Origin: Mactromeris polynyma
Taxonomy: Eukaryota > Mollusca > Bivalvia > Venerida > Mactridae
DNA length: 64,000 nt
Assembly (NCBI GenBank): GCA_032209605.1
Contig: JASFXZ010000018.1
Location: 2,173,904 to 2,237,903, forward strand
Direction: 5' to 3'
Positions 13,401-28,400 of the stretch are shown one piece after another. The notes below the pieces were generated by a model that did no database searches, had not been told where the DNA came from, and worked only from the letters and a program-made list of their open reading frames with translations. Both the position numbers and the translations under genes were made by a program. The stretch's first letter is position 1. Every line of letters begins with the position of its first letter.

Positions 13401-16400
13401 GTAAAACAAGTTTACAACTAATTTTTTACCAACCAGACCTCAATTTTACGATGGTAAATGCTTATGGATATCCTTAGTAGTCTTGATAAGTCTGTTATTG
13501 TGCTTAGCTGATAAGTAGTAAAGAAACACTGTTCACAGATACATAAAGTATGTACTTCATTATAAGCAAAGTAGCTAATCCTTCAATCTATTACCTGCAC
13601 TTGGTACACCAACTCATTAAACTCATTAAAGCGCACTTATATGCAAGATATATTCGTGAACTGTACTGAAATAATGTACTTAAGTTTGATTGTAAGGAAA
13701 TTACTGTACTTAAGTATAATAATGAACTGAAATATTTTTGTGAAATCGTTGCCAGGACTCCTGCTTTAATCAGGGATTATGGACTTCGAGTTTCACGCTC
13801 GCCCAAGGTGGGATACGAACTCTCGACCTGTGGATGAGGAGTCAGGCATTCTAGATATCTCTCCACAACAGTGTATATATATGGCAGCTTACTTTAAGAT
13901 GTTGATGTCACTATCGCATAAATTAAAATAATGTTAGCGTTCAAAATCACTGTTAAAATTACTAAACCCTGACCCGAGTATTGCATGGAATAAATGATAA
14001 AAGCATCATCATCACACAAATTGAAGACACATAGTGTGTCTACAACTAGATAAATGTGTATGAAATTGGTGAAACACTAGCACAGTTCGCTTACATTCGG
14101 TAACGTTGAGAGATTTTCATTACTTAATATTACTACATGTATATGGTTTGATTGTATAGGAATGGGAGTTCTATAGTGTACGCCTTTTGTCCACATGACA
14201 TAATGATGTATGTTTATATATGAATATAACAATTGTCAAGATACAATCGGTATGAAGTGGCGAGTAGCAGCAGTATTAGAAGTAGTAGTATTACTGTTGT
14301 TACTGTTAATACTGACATTAAACGTCTTTAATTACTCGACTTTGTGTCTGCATTGTCGCAAACGTCGCCATTTCGTAAGATATAATGAAAGCATTTCCGA
14401 CATTTTTTATAACTTCATAAATCAATTTAACGTATGTACTGCCTTTCAAACTGTCGGTAATGTTGCTTCGACTTTAGTGCTTGAAAGTTTAGACATTTAT
14501 ACAGTTAAGTGTATGCTTACTGGTGGTACAAGAGCTTGTATTACTGTACCGCTAGCAAGGATAGGACCACAGTAGATCACTGCCACCATTGTTAACTTCA
14601 CACCGATCTTAGTACAGCTTGTTTCAAGTTATCATAGTATTGTTAAAATGAAAGCAAATATTTCTGTACAGTGTGACAGTACTAGATACGATACTAGGTC
14701 ACGGTGTCTAGTGACCCTGTTTTACTTTTGTTAATACTTGTGAGTAAGGTGATTGTAACGATACTAGGTCACGGTGTCTAGTGACCCTGTTTTACTTTTG
14801 GTAATACTTGTGAGTAAGGTGAATGTAACGATACTAGGTCACGGTGTCTAGTGACCCTGTTTTACTTTTGGTAATACTTGTCAGTAAGGTGAATGTAACG
14901 ATACTAGGTCACGGTGTCTAGTGACCCTGTTTTACTTTTGGTAATACTTGTCAGTAAGGTGAATGTAACGATACTAGGTCACGGTGTCTAGTGACCCTGT
15001 TTTACTTTTGGTAATACTTGTCAGTAAGGTGAATGTAACGATACTAGGTCACGGTGTCTAGTGACCCTGTTTTACTTTTGGTAATACTTGTCAGTAAGGT
15101 GAATGTAACGATACTAGGTCACGGTGTCTAGTGACCCTGTTTTACTTTTGGTAATACTTGTCAGTAAGGTGAATGTAACGATACTAGGTCACGGTGTCTA
15201 GTGACCCTGTTTTACTTTTGGTAATACTTGTCAGTAAGGTGAATGTAACGATACTAGGTCACGGTGTCTAGTGACCCTGTTTTACTTTTGGTAATACTTG
15301 TCAGTAAGGTGAATGTAACGATACTAGGTCACGGTGTCTAGTGACCCTGTTTTACTTTTGGTAATACTTGTCAGTAAGGTGAATGTAACGATACTAGGTC
15401 ACGGTGTCTAGTGACCCTGTTTTACTTTTGGTAATACTTGTGAGTAAGGTGAATGTAACAAGATTGCTAGACAAACCAGACAAGCAATACGTTTGTTGTT
15501 ATGTGTCAAATGTTGTATGTTCGTCATGCTAGCAATGTACACATGGTGATCTATGACTGGTATGTGCGTACAACTACCGGGTGAGAAATGTCAGAACAAC
15601 AATAACATGGTATAACTATTGATGTCACTGATGTGTTGTAGGAATTATAAATGTTTATCTTTCATTATGATGTTTGGGTGTGAAAATACATTGTAGCTCA
15701 AAGCTTACAATGATACCTTAGTCTTCTTATAACATTACTGGTAGGAATTTAGCTTTCATACATCATACATTCTTTCCTGGGTCTCGATGTTTAGTTTTTA
15801 TACCAGTTGTTACTTTGATCTTAAATTATGTATAAAGTACTATTATTAAATAGGTAGTGCTGTCGTCATCTCTGAGTTACAATTTGCTAATACTTTTTTG
15901 ATTACTTTAAGAGATGTAATGAGAAATTTTCTTGATGAGTTTTACGATTTATATGCACTACTTCATATTTTCCAGGCAATATTTCTTCGCTATGCAACAT
16001 CGACTCTGATTGTGCTGATGCCATAAGTGACAGTGAGTGTTCGAATGGAAGTTGTCGATGTACTTCCGGTTATAAATCTATAAATAGCAACACTGATTGT
16101 AAGAAAAGAATTCTTGGCGACGCATGCGCAGTGGACACAGATTGTTCAGATGCTGTTTCCAAAAGTAATTGTTCTTACGGTTTTTGCGCGTGTGATTCCG
16201 GATATAAAGCCGAAAAAAATTTGACGGTTTGTTCAATTCGAGAGTTAATCGATACTTGCATAGTTGACACGGATTGTATGGATGCTGTCAATGACAGTAT
16301 TTGTGACGTGAATAAAACATGCTCATGCAGACAAGGATTTAATGTTGCCAACGACTCGGTAAGTTGTGCAGCAAATAAAATTGGTGATAACTGCTTTGAA

Positions 16401-19400
16401 GATGCTGATTGTGAAAATGCTGTGGAATTCAGTACATGCAAGAAAGGGAAGTGTGCATGCGTCGGGGGATTTCTTGAAAATGATAAAAACACAGTATGTG
16501 TACGTAGGAAGATATTTGATAGAACTTGTCAATGGAGTAACGACTGCTCATTGGCTGTGAGTCACAGCAGTTGTATACACAAACAATGTATGTGTACTAC
16601 AGGCTTCTATGCAACAAATGGCAATCAAACGTGCACTAAATTCAAAATTGGAGATAAAAATTGCGTAACAGTGTTTGACTGTAAAGACGCTGTAGACAAG
16701 AGCAGCTGTAGAAAAGGTGAATGTCAGTGTCAGAATGGATATATGCCGGAGAACAACTTTACCTCATGTCAGAAACGTAAGGCAACATCATATATACCTA
16801 CTACTACTGTACCATGCCCAACCCATCGACAGTTTTACAGAATGATTCTTTAAAACCGTTATCACTTTGTATGTTTATGATAAACAAAAAACACCACCTG
16901 CTTTCTTCCCACTATACCGTGTCATCTCGCACAGAAATCTCGCCTTGAAATCTCGCCCAGTAATCACGCCTAGGACGACGCGATATGTGTCACTAAACGT
17001 ATTAGCCGAGTGCCATCATGTAGGCAAAACTGACCCACTCTGTGGCATATTCTGGCAGTCTGCAGTTTCTTTAAATACCACCAATTGGTTAAAGTCTTGT
17101 ATTCTCGTTCTTAATGTTGCATACAAATACAGAACATTGTCTCAGATAAGATTTATATGCCGGTAAGTGTCATTTTAGTGTTCTTTTGTACGACGGCTGC
17201 CATTTTAATTTAGGTTAAAAGTTTCGATTCCATCCATAACTTAGGATGTGACTGACAAAGTAGAATATGTGGCACCTTTCTAAGCTATGGGTGCCAGAAT
17301 TCATGTCACCATGTAACTATGTAACTGATATTTCTTCATAAGTGTCTCTTTGCTCAAATTCCTTCGCGAGCTGAAATGTACAAAATTGATCAGAGGTTCC
17401 ATTTGACCATTGAGTTGACCCTTTGACCCCTGGAATTTGCAAAAAGTCACATTTTGACCCTAAGGATTTTGACTAAAGGGTCAATATTTCTCTAAATAAT
17501 AAGTATTTTGGCTATAAAGTGGTAAAATCCGGTCAAAAATTACCAAAATGACCCTTGAGATTCAGCCCCTAGAGGAACCCCTAATAGAAACATATCCTGT
17601 GATATTACATTTTCAACAATACATTATACTTCAGGAGTTATAGGCGATCCGTGTTCCACCACTGTTGACTGTTCATCAGCTGTCTATAAGAGTGTATGCA
17701 CTAACGGTACATGTTTCTGTGATGAGGGAGACGATCCAATACCAGCACTCACTAAATGTGTATCCTGTAAGTGTAGTATCTCATTTATTGAATCATACAA
17801 TGTGTATCCTGTAAGTGTAGTATCTCATGTATTGTATCATACAATGTGTATCCTGTAAGTGTAGTATCTCATTTAGTGTATCATACAATGTGTATCCTGT
17901 AAGTGTAGTATCTCATTTATTGCATCATACAATGTGTATCCTGTAAGTGTAGTATCTCATTTAGTGTATCATACAATGTGTATCCTGTAAGTGTAGTATC
18001 TCATTTATTGTATCATACAATGTGTATCCTGTAAGTGTAGTATCTCATTTATTGCATCATACAATGTGTATCCTGTAAGTGTAGTATCTCATTTATTGTA
18101 TCATACAATGTGTATCCTGTAAGTGTAGTATCTCATTGATTGTATCATACAATGTGTATCCTGTAAGTGTAGTATCTCATTGATTGTATCATACAATGTG
18201 TATCCTGTAAGTGTAGTATCTCATTTATTGTATCATACCATGTGTATCCTGTAAGTGTAGTATCTCATGTATAGTATCATACCATGTGTATCATGTAAGT
18301 GTAGTATCTCATTTAGTGTATCATACAATGTGTATCCTGTAAGTGTAGTATCTCATTTATTGTATCATACAATGTGTATCCTGTAAGTGTAGTATCTCAT
18401 TTAGTGTATCATACAATGTGTATCCTGTAAGTGTAGTATCTCATGTATAGTATCATACCATGTGTATCCTGTAAGTGTAGTATCTCATTTAGTGTATCAT
18501 ACAATGTGTATCCTGTAAGTGTAGTATCTCATTTATTGTATCATACAATGTGTATCCTGTAAATGTAGTATCTCATTTAGTGTATCATACAATGTGTATC
18601 CTGTAAGTGTAGTATCTCATTTAGTGTATCATACAATGTGTATCCTGTAAGTGTAGTATCTCATTTAGTGTATCATACAATGTGTATCCTGTAAGTGTAG
18701 TATCTCATTTAGTGTATCATACAATGTGTATCCTGTAAGTGTAGTATCTCATGTATAGTATCATACAATGTGTATCCTGTAAGTGTAGTATCTCATTTAG
18801 TGTATCATACAATGTGTATCCTGTAAGTGTAGTATCTCATGTATTGTATCATACAATGTGTATCCTGTAAGTGTAGTATCTCATTTAGTGTATCATACAA
18901 TGTGTATCCTGTAAGTGTAGTATCTCATTTAGTGTATCATACAATGTGTATCCTGTAAGTGTAGTATCTCATTTAGTGTATCATACAATGTGTATCCTGT
19001 AAGTGTAGTATCTCATGTAGTGTATCATACAATGTGTATCCTGTAAGTGTAGTATCTCATTTAGTGTATCATACAATGTGTATCCTGTAAGTGTAGTATC
19101 TCATGTAGTGTATCATACAATGTGTATCCTGTAAGTGTAGTATCTCATTTATTGTATCATACAATGTGTATCCTGTAAGTGTAGTATCTCATGTAGTGTA
19201 TCATACAATGTGTATCCTGTAAGTGTAGTATCTCATGTATAGTATCATACAATGTGTATCCTGTAAGTGTAGTATCTCATGTATTGTATCATACAATGTG
19301 TATCCTTTAAGTGTAGTATCTCATTTAGTGTATCATACAATGTGTATCCTGTAAGTGTAGTATCTCATGTATAGTATCATACCATGTGTATCCTGTAAGT

Positions 19401-22400
19401 GTAGTATCTCATTTATTGTATCATACAATGTATAGGTATGAGACTCCGTATTCGTAAACAGTTCAGAATGTTATTCCCGACACCAAGGGACAACAATTAC
19501 GACTGTTGCCGAAATAACCATGAACTAACTGTTTTATTACCTGATCAAATGTCGATTTCAATGAAGTGTTAAGAACTACAATACATATGCTTTTACGACT
19601 TTGTTACCTAACTTGTATATACAAATGAAAAAAAGAATACAGATATGCCGTCTACTAAGCCAGTGACGCTCAGAGTACGTGATGGCAACATGGCAGTGCC
19701 AGGCAATGACATAAAGGTTTGAGTCCATACTTGCCTTCTGAATACTCCATACTTGCCTTCTGAATACTCCATACTTGCCTTCTGAATACTCCATACTTGC
19801 CTTCTGAATACTCACTGCTTGCCTTCTGAATACTCCATACTTGCCTTCTGAATACTCCATACTTGCATTCTGAATACTCCATACTTGCCTTCTAATACTC
19901 CATACTTGCCTTCTGAATACTCAATACTTGCCTTCTAATACTCCATACTTGCCTTCTGAATACTCCATACTTGCCTTCTGAATACTCCATACTTGCCTTC
20001 TGAATACTCCATACTTGCCTTCTGAATACTCACTGCTTGCCTTCTGAATACTCCATACTTGCCTTCTGAATACTCCATACTTGCATTCTGAATACTCCAT
20101 ACTTGCCTTCTAATACTCCATACTTGCCTTCTGAATACTCCATACTTGCCTTCTGAATACTCCATACTTGCCTTCAGAATACTCCATACTTGCCTTCTGA
20201 ATACTCCATACTTGCCTTCAGAATACTCCATACTTGCCTTCTGAATACTCCATACTTGCCTTCTGAATACTCCATTCTTGCCTTCTGAATACTCCATACT
20301 TGCCTTCTGAATACTCCATACTTGCCTTCTGAATACTGCATACTTGCCTTCTGAATACTCCATACTTGCATTCTGAATACTCCATACTTGCCTTCTAATA
20401 CTCCATACTTGCATTCTGAAAACTCCATACTTGACTTCTGAATACTCCATACTTGCCTTCTGAATACTCCATACCTGCCTTCTGAAAACTCCATACTTGC
20501 CTTCTAATTACTCCATACTTGCCTTCTAATACTCCATACTTGCCTTCTAAATACTCCATACTTGCCTGCTGAATACTCCATACTTGCCTTCTGAATACTC
20601 CATACTTGCCTTCTAATACTCCATACTTGCCTTCTGAATACTCCATACTTGCCTTCTGAATACTCCATACCTGCCTTCTGAAAACTCCATACATGCCTTC
20701 TAATTACTCCATACTTGCCTTCTAATACTCCATACTTGCCTTCTGAATACTCCATACTTGCCTTCTGAATACTCCATACTTGCCTTCTGAATACTCCATA
20801 CTTGCCTTCTGAATACTCCATACTTGCCTTCTGAATACTCCATACTTGCCTTCTGACTACTCCATACTTGCATTCTGAATACTCCATACTTGCCTTCTGA
20901 ATACTCCATACTTGCATTCTGAATACTCCATACTTGCCTTCTGAATACTCCATACTTGCATTCTGAATACTCCATACTTGCCTTCTAATACTCCATACTT
21001 GCATTCTGAATACTCCATACTTGCCTTCTAATACTCCATACTTGCATTCTGAAAACTCCATACTTGCCTTCTGAATACTCCATACTTGCATTCTGAATAC
21101 TCCATACTTGCCTTCTAAATACTCCATACTTGCCTTCTAATAAGAGTATTCATTCAAATTATTCTAGAAGTAAATTGTACTGTATAAAATAACATAAGAG
21201 AGCGGTATCACTGCGCATGCGGACCAACTCAACCAATCATGAAGACGTTTCATGCCTTAGTGAATGTGTAGCTACTCTGGAGTTCATTCCCCTTTCGCTA
21301 TGTTATCAGTACTGTTTGCAATGTCAGTACGACGGGAGAACCAGACTAATTTGTAGCGTGTCTCCATTAATAAGGAAACGTGAAAGTTTAAAAATCTGAA
21401 CGTTTCAACCAGTTGAAGTGTAGGAAAAGCACTAACTATAATTTGTTTTCTCTTGTGAAGCACCGGGGAAGTTACAGGAAGGTTGTACGTTTGATGCGCA
21501 ATGTGAGAGGTTACATAATCTCAGTTATTGTGGATTTCTTCACGGCTTCTCGTCCAGACTTTTAACGTGTGTGTGTATCCATGGTTACTTTGCTAGATTT
21601 GATCGAGTGACGTCAGGAGACTGCTTTGGTATGGTTATTATCTCATTTTTATTAAATTTGCACAGAATGTTCAGTTGGATTCATACTTTATAATATCATA
21701 ATAGCATCAGTATGTATTTAGTAAAACTTTACCTGGTTCGCGACTTGCTACACATTAACGCAAATAAAACTATAATGCAATGACAAAAAACATTTAAAAT
21801 ATCATATTGTCAAGGAAATAGCGAGTGTATTAATCTTCTTTGACTTTAAGGATTTAGATATATGTATAATATTATCATTATACTTTGTAGTTATTGCAAT
21901 AGTTTAATTCCTAAAACAATGCTTCAAGAGTGATATTTTATTTTATTGTTTTAATCATAGATAAGAAGTACACATATGCGTACAATGTATGTAGTAGTAT
22001 GATGCAAACAAATATATGACATACTGTTTGTGATTATTATTATTATTTCTGCTTTAAGCACCAACACAGATTGGGGATTATTGTGAAGACATGTCTTGGT
22101 GCAGAGGTTTTGGGAATTTTGTACAATGTTCAGATAAAGCTTGTTCCTGCAGAACGTCGTATCTTCCCAATGCTACATATAATGGTTGTATTCATGGTAA
22201 GTATATACTGCAGAACGTCGTATCTTCCCAATGCTACATATAATGGTTGCATTCATGGTAAGTATATACTGCAGAACGTCGTATCTTCCCAATGCTACAT
22301 ATAATGGTTGCATTCATGGTAAGTATATACTGCAGAACGTCGTATCTTCCCAATGCTACATATAATGGTTGCATTCATGGTAAGTATATACTGCAGAACG

Positions 22401-25400
22401 TCGTATCTTCCCAATGCTACATATAATGGTTGCATTCATGGTAAGTATATACTGGAGAACGTCGTATCTTCCCAATGCTACATATAATGGTTGTATTCAT
22501 GGTAAGTATATACTGGAGAACGTCGTATCTTCCCAATGCTACATATAATGGTTGTATTCATGGTAAGTATATACTGGAGAACGTCGTATCTTCCCAATGC
22601 TACATATAATGGTTGCATTCATGGTAAGTATATACTGCAGAACGTCGTATCTTCCCAATGCTACATATAATGGTTGTATTCATGGTAAGTATATACTGCA
22701 GAACGTCGTATCTTCCCAATGCTACATTTAATGGTTGCATTCATGGTAAGTATATACTGGAGAACGTCGTATCTTCCCAATGCTACATATAATGGTTGTA
22801 TTCATGGTAAGTATATACTGGAGAACGTCGTATCTTCCCAATGCTACATATAATGGTTGTATTCATGGTAAGTATATACTGCAGAACGTCGTATCTTCCC
22901 AATGCTACATATAATGGTTGTATTCATGGTAAGTATATACTGCAGAACGTCGTATCTTCCCAATGCTACATATAATGGTTGTATTCATGGTAAGTATATA
23001 CTGCAGAACGTCGTATCTTCCCAATGCTACATATAATGGTTGTATTCATGGTAAGTATATACTGCAGAACGTCGTATCTTCCCAATGCTACATATAATGG
23101 TTGTATTCATGGTAAGTATATACTGGAGAACGTCGTATCTTCCCAATGCTACATATAATGGTTGTATTCATGGTAAGTATATACTGGAGAACGTCGTATC
23201 TTCCCAATGCTACATATAATGGTTGTATTCATGGTAAGTATATACTGCAGAACGTCGTATCTTCCCAATGCTACATATAATGGTTGTATTCATGGTAAGT
23301 ATATACTGCAGAACGTCGTATCTTCCCAATGCTACATATAATGGTTGTATTCATGGTAAGTATATACTGGAGAACGTCGTATCTTCCCAATGCTACATAT
23401 AATGGTTGTATTCATGGTAAGTATATACTGCAGAACGTCGTATCTTCCCAATGCTACATATAATGGTTGTATTCATGGTAAGTATATACTGCAGAACGTC
23501 GTATCTTCCCAATGCTACATATAATGGTTGTATTCATGGTAAGTATATACTGCAGAACGTCGTATCTTCCCAATGCTACATATAATGGTTGTATTCATGG
23601 TAAGTATATACTGGAGTAAATCTGATATATGTCAGCAATCATAAATCACAATATCAGTCATGTTTGATTTATTCATAATTTACAAGTGAATTTGTCGCAA
23701 TTGCCTCGCCGTCAATTTCTTTGTTACTATTTACTTATAATTAGTTTTGCCTGGTTTAACGCCGCGTTTCAACATTTGTTGGCACAGAATTCTACAGGAA
23801 AGCAATGAGGTATAGTGAGCGTCATGAAGCGAAACCAAACAAATCAAATGTTGCACACAAATCATATATTCACAAAACTCGTTTGTTGTTTTTGGTATTG
23901 GATTGAACCCCATTTTTCATTCCTGTATCGAAAATATTTTTCTGAAACAGCTATTTAAGATGTTTAAGCTAAACTAATCACCCTAGGCGTCTGCATAATG
24001 AGAATAGTTATGATCTGATTTTTTACGAATGTATTTCTATTTATAGACCCGGAAGTAGTTGGGGATTTCTGTCGGGAAGATCATCATTGTAGAGCTATAT
24101 CTAACTCACTGTGTTATGGAAACAATACGTGTCAGTGCCATTATAAATATGCACCTAACGAAGATGGAACCGATTGTGTTTCAAGTAAGTCGATGATTGC
24201 AAGCATGATCGTTTTGTGGACAGTATTAAACTCATTTTAATCATATTTATAAGTGAAATCGACCATACACACTTCCTTAATAAGGACTGCGATTATTTTG
24301 ATTTGTTTCTGCATTCATACTTTCATGTACATTTGTATTTTGAATATTACTCGTTTTCTATGGTAAAATAATGTGCGTATATATGTACATAACACCAGGA
24401 AATGTTTTAATGAAACCCATTGTTTATATCCAAACGTTCTTTATATCCACGTGATCTATTTATCCAAATGTTCTTTATATCCAAATGATCTTTATATCAG
24501 TTTTCTTTATATCCAAGTATTCTTTATAACCAAGTGTTCTTTATATCCAAGTGTTCTTTATAACCAAGTGTTCTTTATATCCAAGTGTTCTTTATATCCA
24601 AGTGTTCTTTATATCCAAATGTTCTTTATATCCAAGAGTTATTTATATCCAAGTGATCTTTATATCCAAGTGATCTTTATATCCAAGTGTTCTTTATACC
24701 CAAGTGATCTTTATATCCACATGTTCTTTACATTCAACTGTTCTTTATATCCAAGTATTTTTTATATCCACCTGTTCTTTACATTCAACTGTTCTTTATA
24801 TCCAAGTGTTCTTTACATTCAACTGTTCTTTATATCCAAGTGTTCTTTACATTCAACTGTTCTTTATATCCAAGTGTTCTTTACATTCAACTGTTTTTTA
24901 TATCCAAGTGTTCTTTACATTCAACTGTTCTTTATATCCAAGTGTTCTTTATATCAATGTGCTTTATAAACAAGTTTTATTGTACTTATTTCCAGTCCCA
25001 CATACTCTAGGACCGTTTATTCCACAAGTAATGACTGGCCGACAATGTGATTTGCGCACTGGAAGACCATGCTTTCAGAGTGAAGTGGGCAAAAAGTACA
25101 ATCGATGTGGACATGTATCGGGAAGGCAGCATACAAGATGTCTGTGTGTTCCTGGATATGCTAATAAATATTTTGAGGATATAGATCTTTGCCAAGGCAT
25201 ATATCGTACAATTTTACTTGCTTTTTACAATTAATCACATTTTTGTCTGATTGGTCCCGAAAACTTAGGTACGGCCTCGTCCTATTCTTTACACAACCTA
25301 ACTTCAAAATGGCGGTCATAGCATGACACGGCGTTGGTTACTTTTTTCCTCTTGGATCAACCTTTGCTAAAGGTTTTAGCAGTACGTAAAATGTCTTAGA

Positions 25401-28400
25401 CGAGAATTCTTGGCTTTAAAATAACCTAAAATACATCAATAAAGAAAATAACACCATGTAAGGCGCTTGTTTCATGTCAGTATTGAATAAGAACTAAATG
25501 AGTTTAGCTTGTAATAGCAATAAACGTTTGCAAAAGGGTAATGTTTTAATTATTATATGCATAAGAGTCACATCCACGCTGATCTTTCAATGTTTATGAG
25601 TTCGTGGCCTTGAAACATTTCAGTACCCTTTATGTTGACCTACATACACTTGTATCTTTATCTAATTGAATGCCACGTGTTTGCTGTTTTCAGAAGTACA
25701 GACGTATTTCTTCTACATCAACATAACTCATGAGCTCGGGTGTGAAAACAAGAAGGACGATTCTCCATTATGCTATAAATATCAACCAATCGCAATCCTG
25801 AAGCAATATAATAATGAAAACACGAGATATTTTCTGTATATACGGCACAGAATAAGTATTACAGGGGTAACTATGATAGTAGTCATAGCAACATTACATA
25901 TGTGTATATTATCAGTCATTTACTTAAATGAAGAACAATACAAGATAATTTCTAAAGTTATACCAGTTTTCTTGCAGTGGATAAAGCGTTATTCGATTTA
26001 TGTGACACTTTATTACGTCATGGACTTCAAAAATGGTATAATGAAGCAAATGAATGATAGATAAAAAAGAACCCATTTTAATGTGACGTCCTATTATTAT
26101 TGTGTAATATATAATCATTGCATTTGGATTGACAATAACAGAATAAGGAATTCAAAGAGTACCAGAAACACTGCCATTCACACAGCCACCGTTTATTTGA
26201 ATGAAAACAAGCCTGCTTGAACAGTAAGGCAGTAGTTCTACCAAAATTTACACAAGTTCAATGCATACTATGGAGGTGATTAAAACATGTATTAATTGTG
26301 TCTAAAATATTTCTGCTTTTGATTCCAGACCATATCCAAATTAAGAAAGAGTCTTTCAAATAGGAATAATATATCATTTATGAGTGATAAATTGCTTTGT
26401 TACGTTGTTCACCGTCGTGGGGAGAACATGTACATTGATACTTATTGTGACATGAAAGTTCATCCTGTTCCAAATTACCTTGGCGTTTTGTTTTTTCAGA
26501 TGGGGATTCTATTTAATGACACATCAGCTCACATCCGGGACAGATATGTAAATAGTGAAGTGTTGAACATAACGGAATCAGCGTATGGTATGACAGTAGG
26601 AATTCTTGTCTACCTCGCAGCTGAATACTTCAATATCATCAACGAGACGGAGGTGGAAGACGAAATGATAAACAGTCTTATAAGGTATACATATACGATG
26701 TGGTTTATCAAATGATAAACAGACTTATAAGGTATACATGTATATGTATATACGATATGGTTTATCAAATGATAAACAGACTTATAAGGTATACATGTAT
26801 ATGTATATACGATGTGGTTTATCAAATGATAAACAGACTTATAAGGTATACATGTATATGTATATACGATGTGGTTTATCAAATGATAAACAGACTTATA
26901 AGGTATACATGTATATGTATATACGATGTGGTTTATCAAATGATAAACAGACTTATAAGGTATACATGTATATGTATATACGATGTGGTTTATCAAATTG
27001 TAAACAGACTTATAAGGTATACATGTATATGTATATACGATATGGTTTATCAAATGATAAACAGACGTATAAGGTATATATAAATACGATATGGTTTATC
27101 AAATGATAAACAGTCTTATAATGTATGTATATACGATATGGTTTATCAAATGATAAACAGACGTATAAGGTATATATATATACGATATGGTTTATCAAAT
27201 GATAAACAGACTTATAAGGTATATGTATACGATATGGTTTATCAAATGATAAACAGACGTATAAGGTATGTATATACGATATGGTTTATCAAATGATAAA
27301 CAGACTTATAAGATATATGTATACGATATGGTTTATCAAATGATAAACAGTCTTATAAGGTATATATATACGATATGGTTTATCAAATGATAAACAGACT
27401 TATAAGGTATATATATATACAATGTGGTTTATCAAATGATAAACTGACTTATAAGATATATATGTATATACGATGTGGTTTATCAAATGATAAACAGACT
27501 TATAAGGTATATATATATACAATGTGGTTTATCAAATGATAAACTGACTTATAAGATATATATATATACGATATGGTTTATCAAATGATAAACATACGTA
27601 TAAGGTATATATATATACAATGTGGTTTATCAAATGATAAACAGACTTATAAGGTATATATATATACGATGTGGTTTATTATAAGGTATATATATAAACG
27701 ATATGGTTTATCAAATGATAAACAGTCTTATAAGGTATATATATATATATATATATACGATGTGGTTTATCAAATGATAAACATACTTATAAGGTATATT
27801 TGTACAACATGGTTGATCGAATGATAAACGTACTTATATAGTATTCAGGTACGATATGGTTTGCCTGTCAAGTCACTATATCCCCATTCGATCAGTATTG
27901 TACTGTGGTGAGTCACTATATCCCCACTGGATCAGTGTTGTACTGTGGTGAGTCACTATATCCCCACTTGATCAGTGTTGTACTGTGGTGAGTCACTTTA
28001 TCCCCACTGGATCAGTATTGTACTGTGGTGAGTCACTATATCCCCACTGGATCAGTGTTGTACTGTGGTGAGTCACTATATCCCCACTGGATCAGTGTTG
28101 TACTGTGGTGAGTCATTATATCCCCACTGGATCAGTATTGTACTGTGGTGAGTCACTATATCCCCACTGGATCAGTGTTGTACTGTGGTGAGTCACTACA
28201 TCCCCACTGGATCAGTGTTGAACTGTGGTGAGTCACTATATCCCCACTTGATCAGTATTGTACTGTGGTGAGTCACTATATACCCACTTGATCAGTGTTG
28301 TACTGTGGTGAGTCACTATATCCCCACTGGATCAGTGTTGTACTGTGGTGAGTCACTATATCCCCACTGGATCAGTGTTGTACTGTGGTGAGTCACTATA

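Noticed and set aside
14210..14575. 121-codon ORF with a hydrophobic helix
   Set aside because: The helix is produced by a run of GTA/GTT/TTA-type codons in an AT-rich intron. Phase and splice signals do not fit the receptor, and no homology was recognised.
19576..21127. Long minus-strand ORFs over the 22-bp array
   Set aside because: Open frames result from the repeat unit having no stop in those frames; there is no domain, start context or splice structure.
26380..26499. N-terminal extension of exon 15 up to an ATG at 26380
   Set aside because: A strong acceptor TTTTTTTCAG at 26491-26499 and matching phase 0 show that coding starts at 26500.
26610..27106. Overlapping ORFs on both strands with 19-residue repeats
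   Set aside because: They come from the 57-bp AT-rich array in intron 15. Only the stretch up to 26684 is exon.
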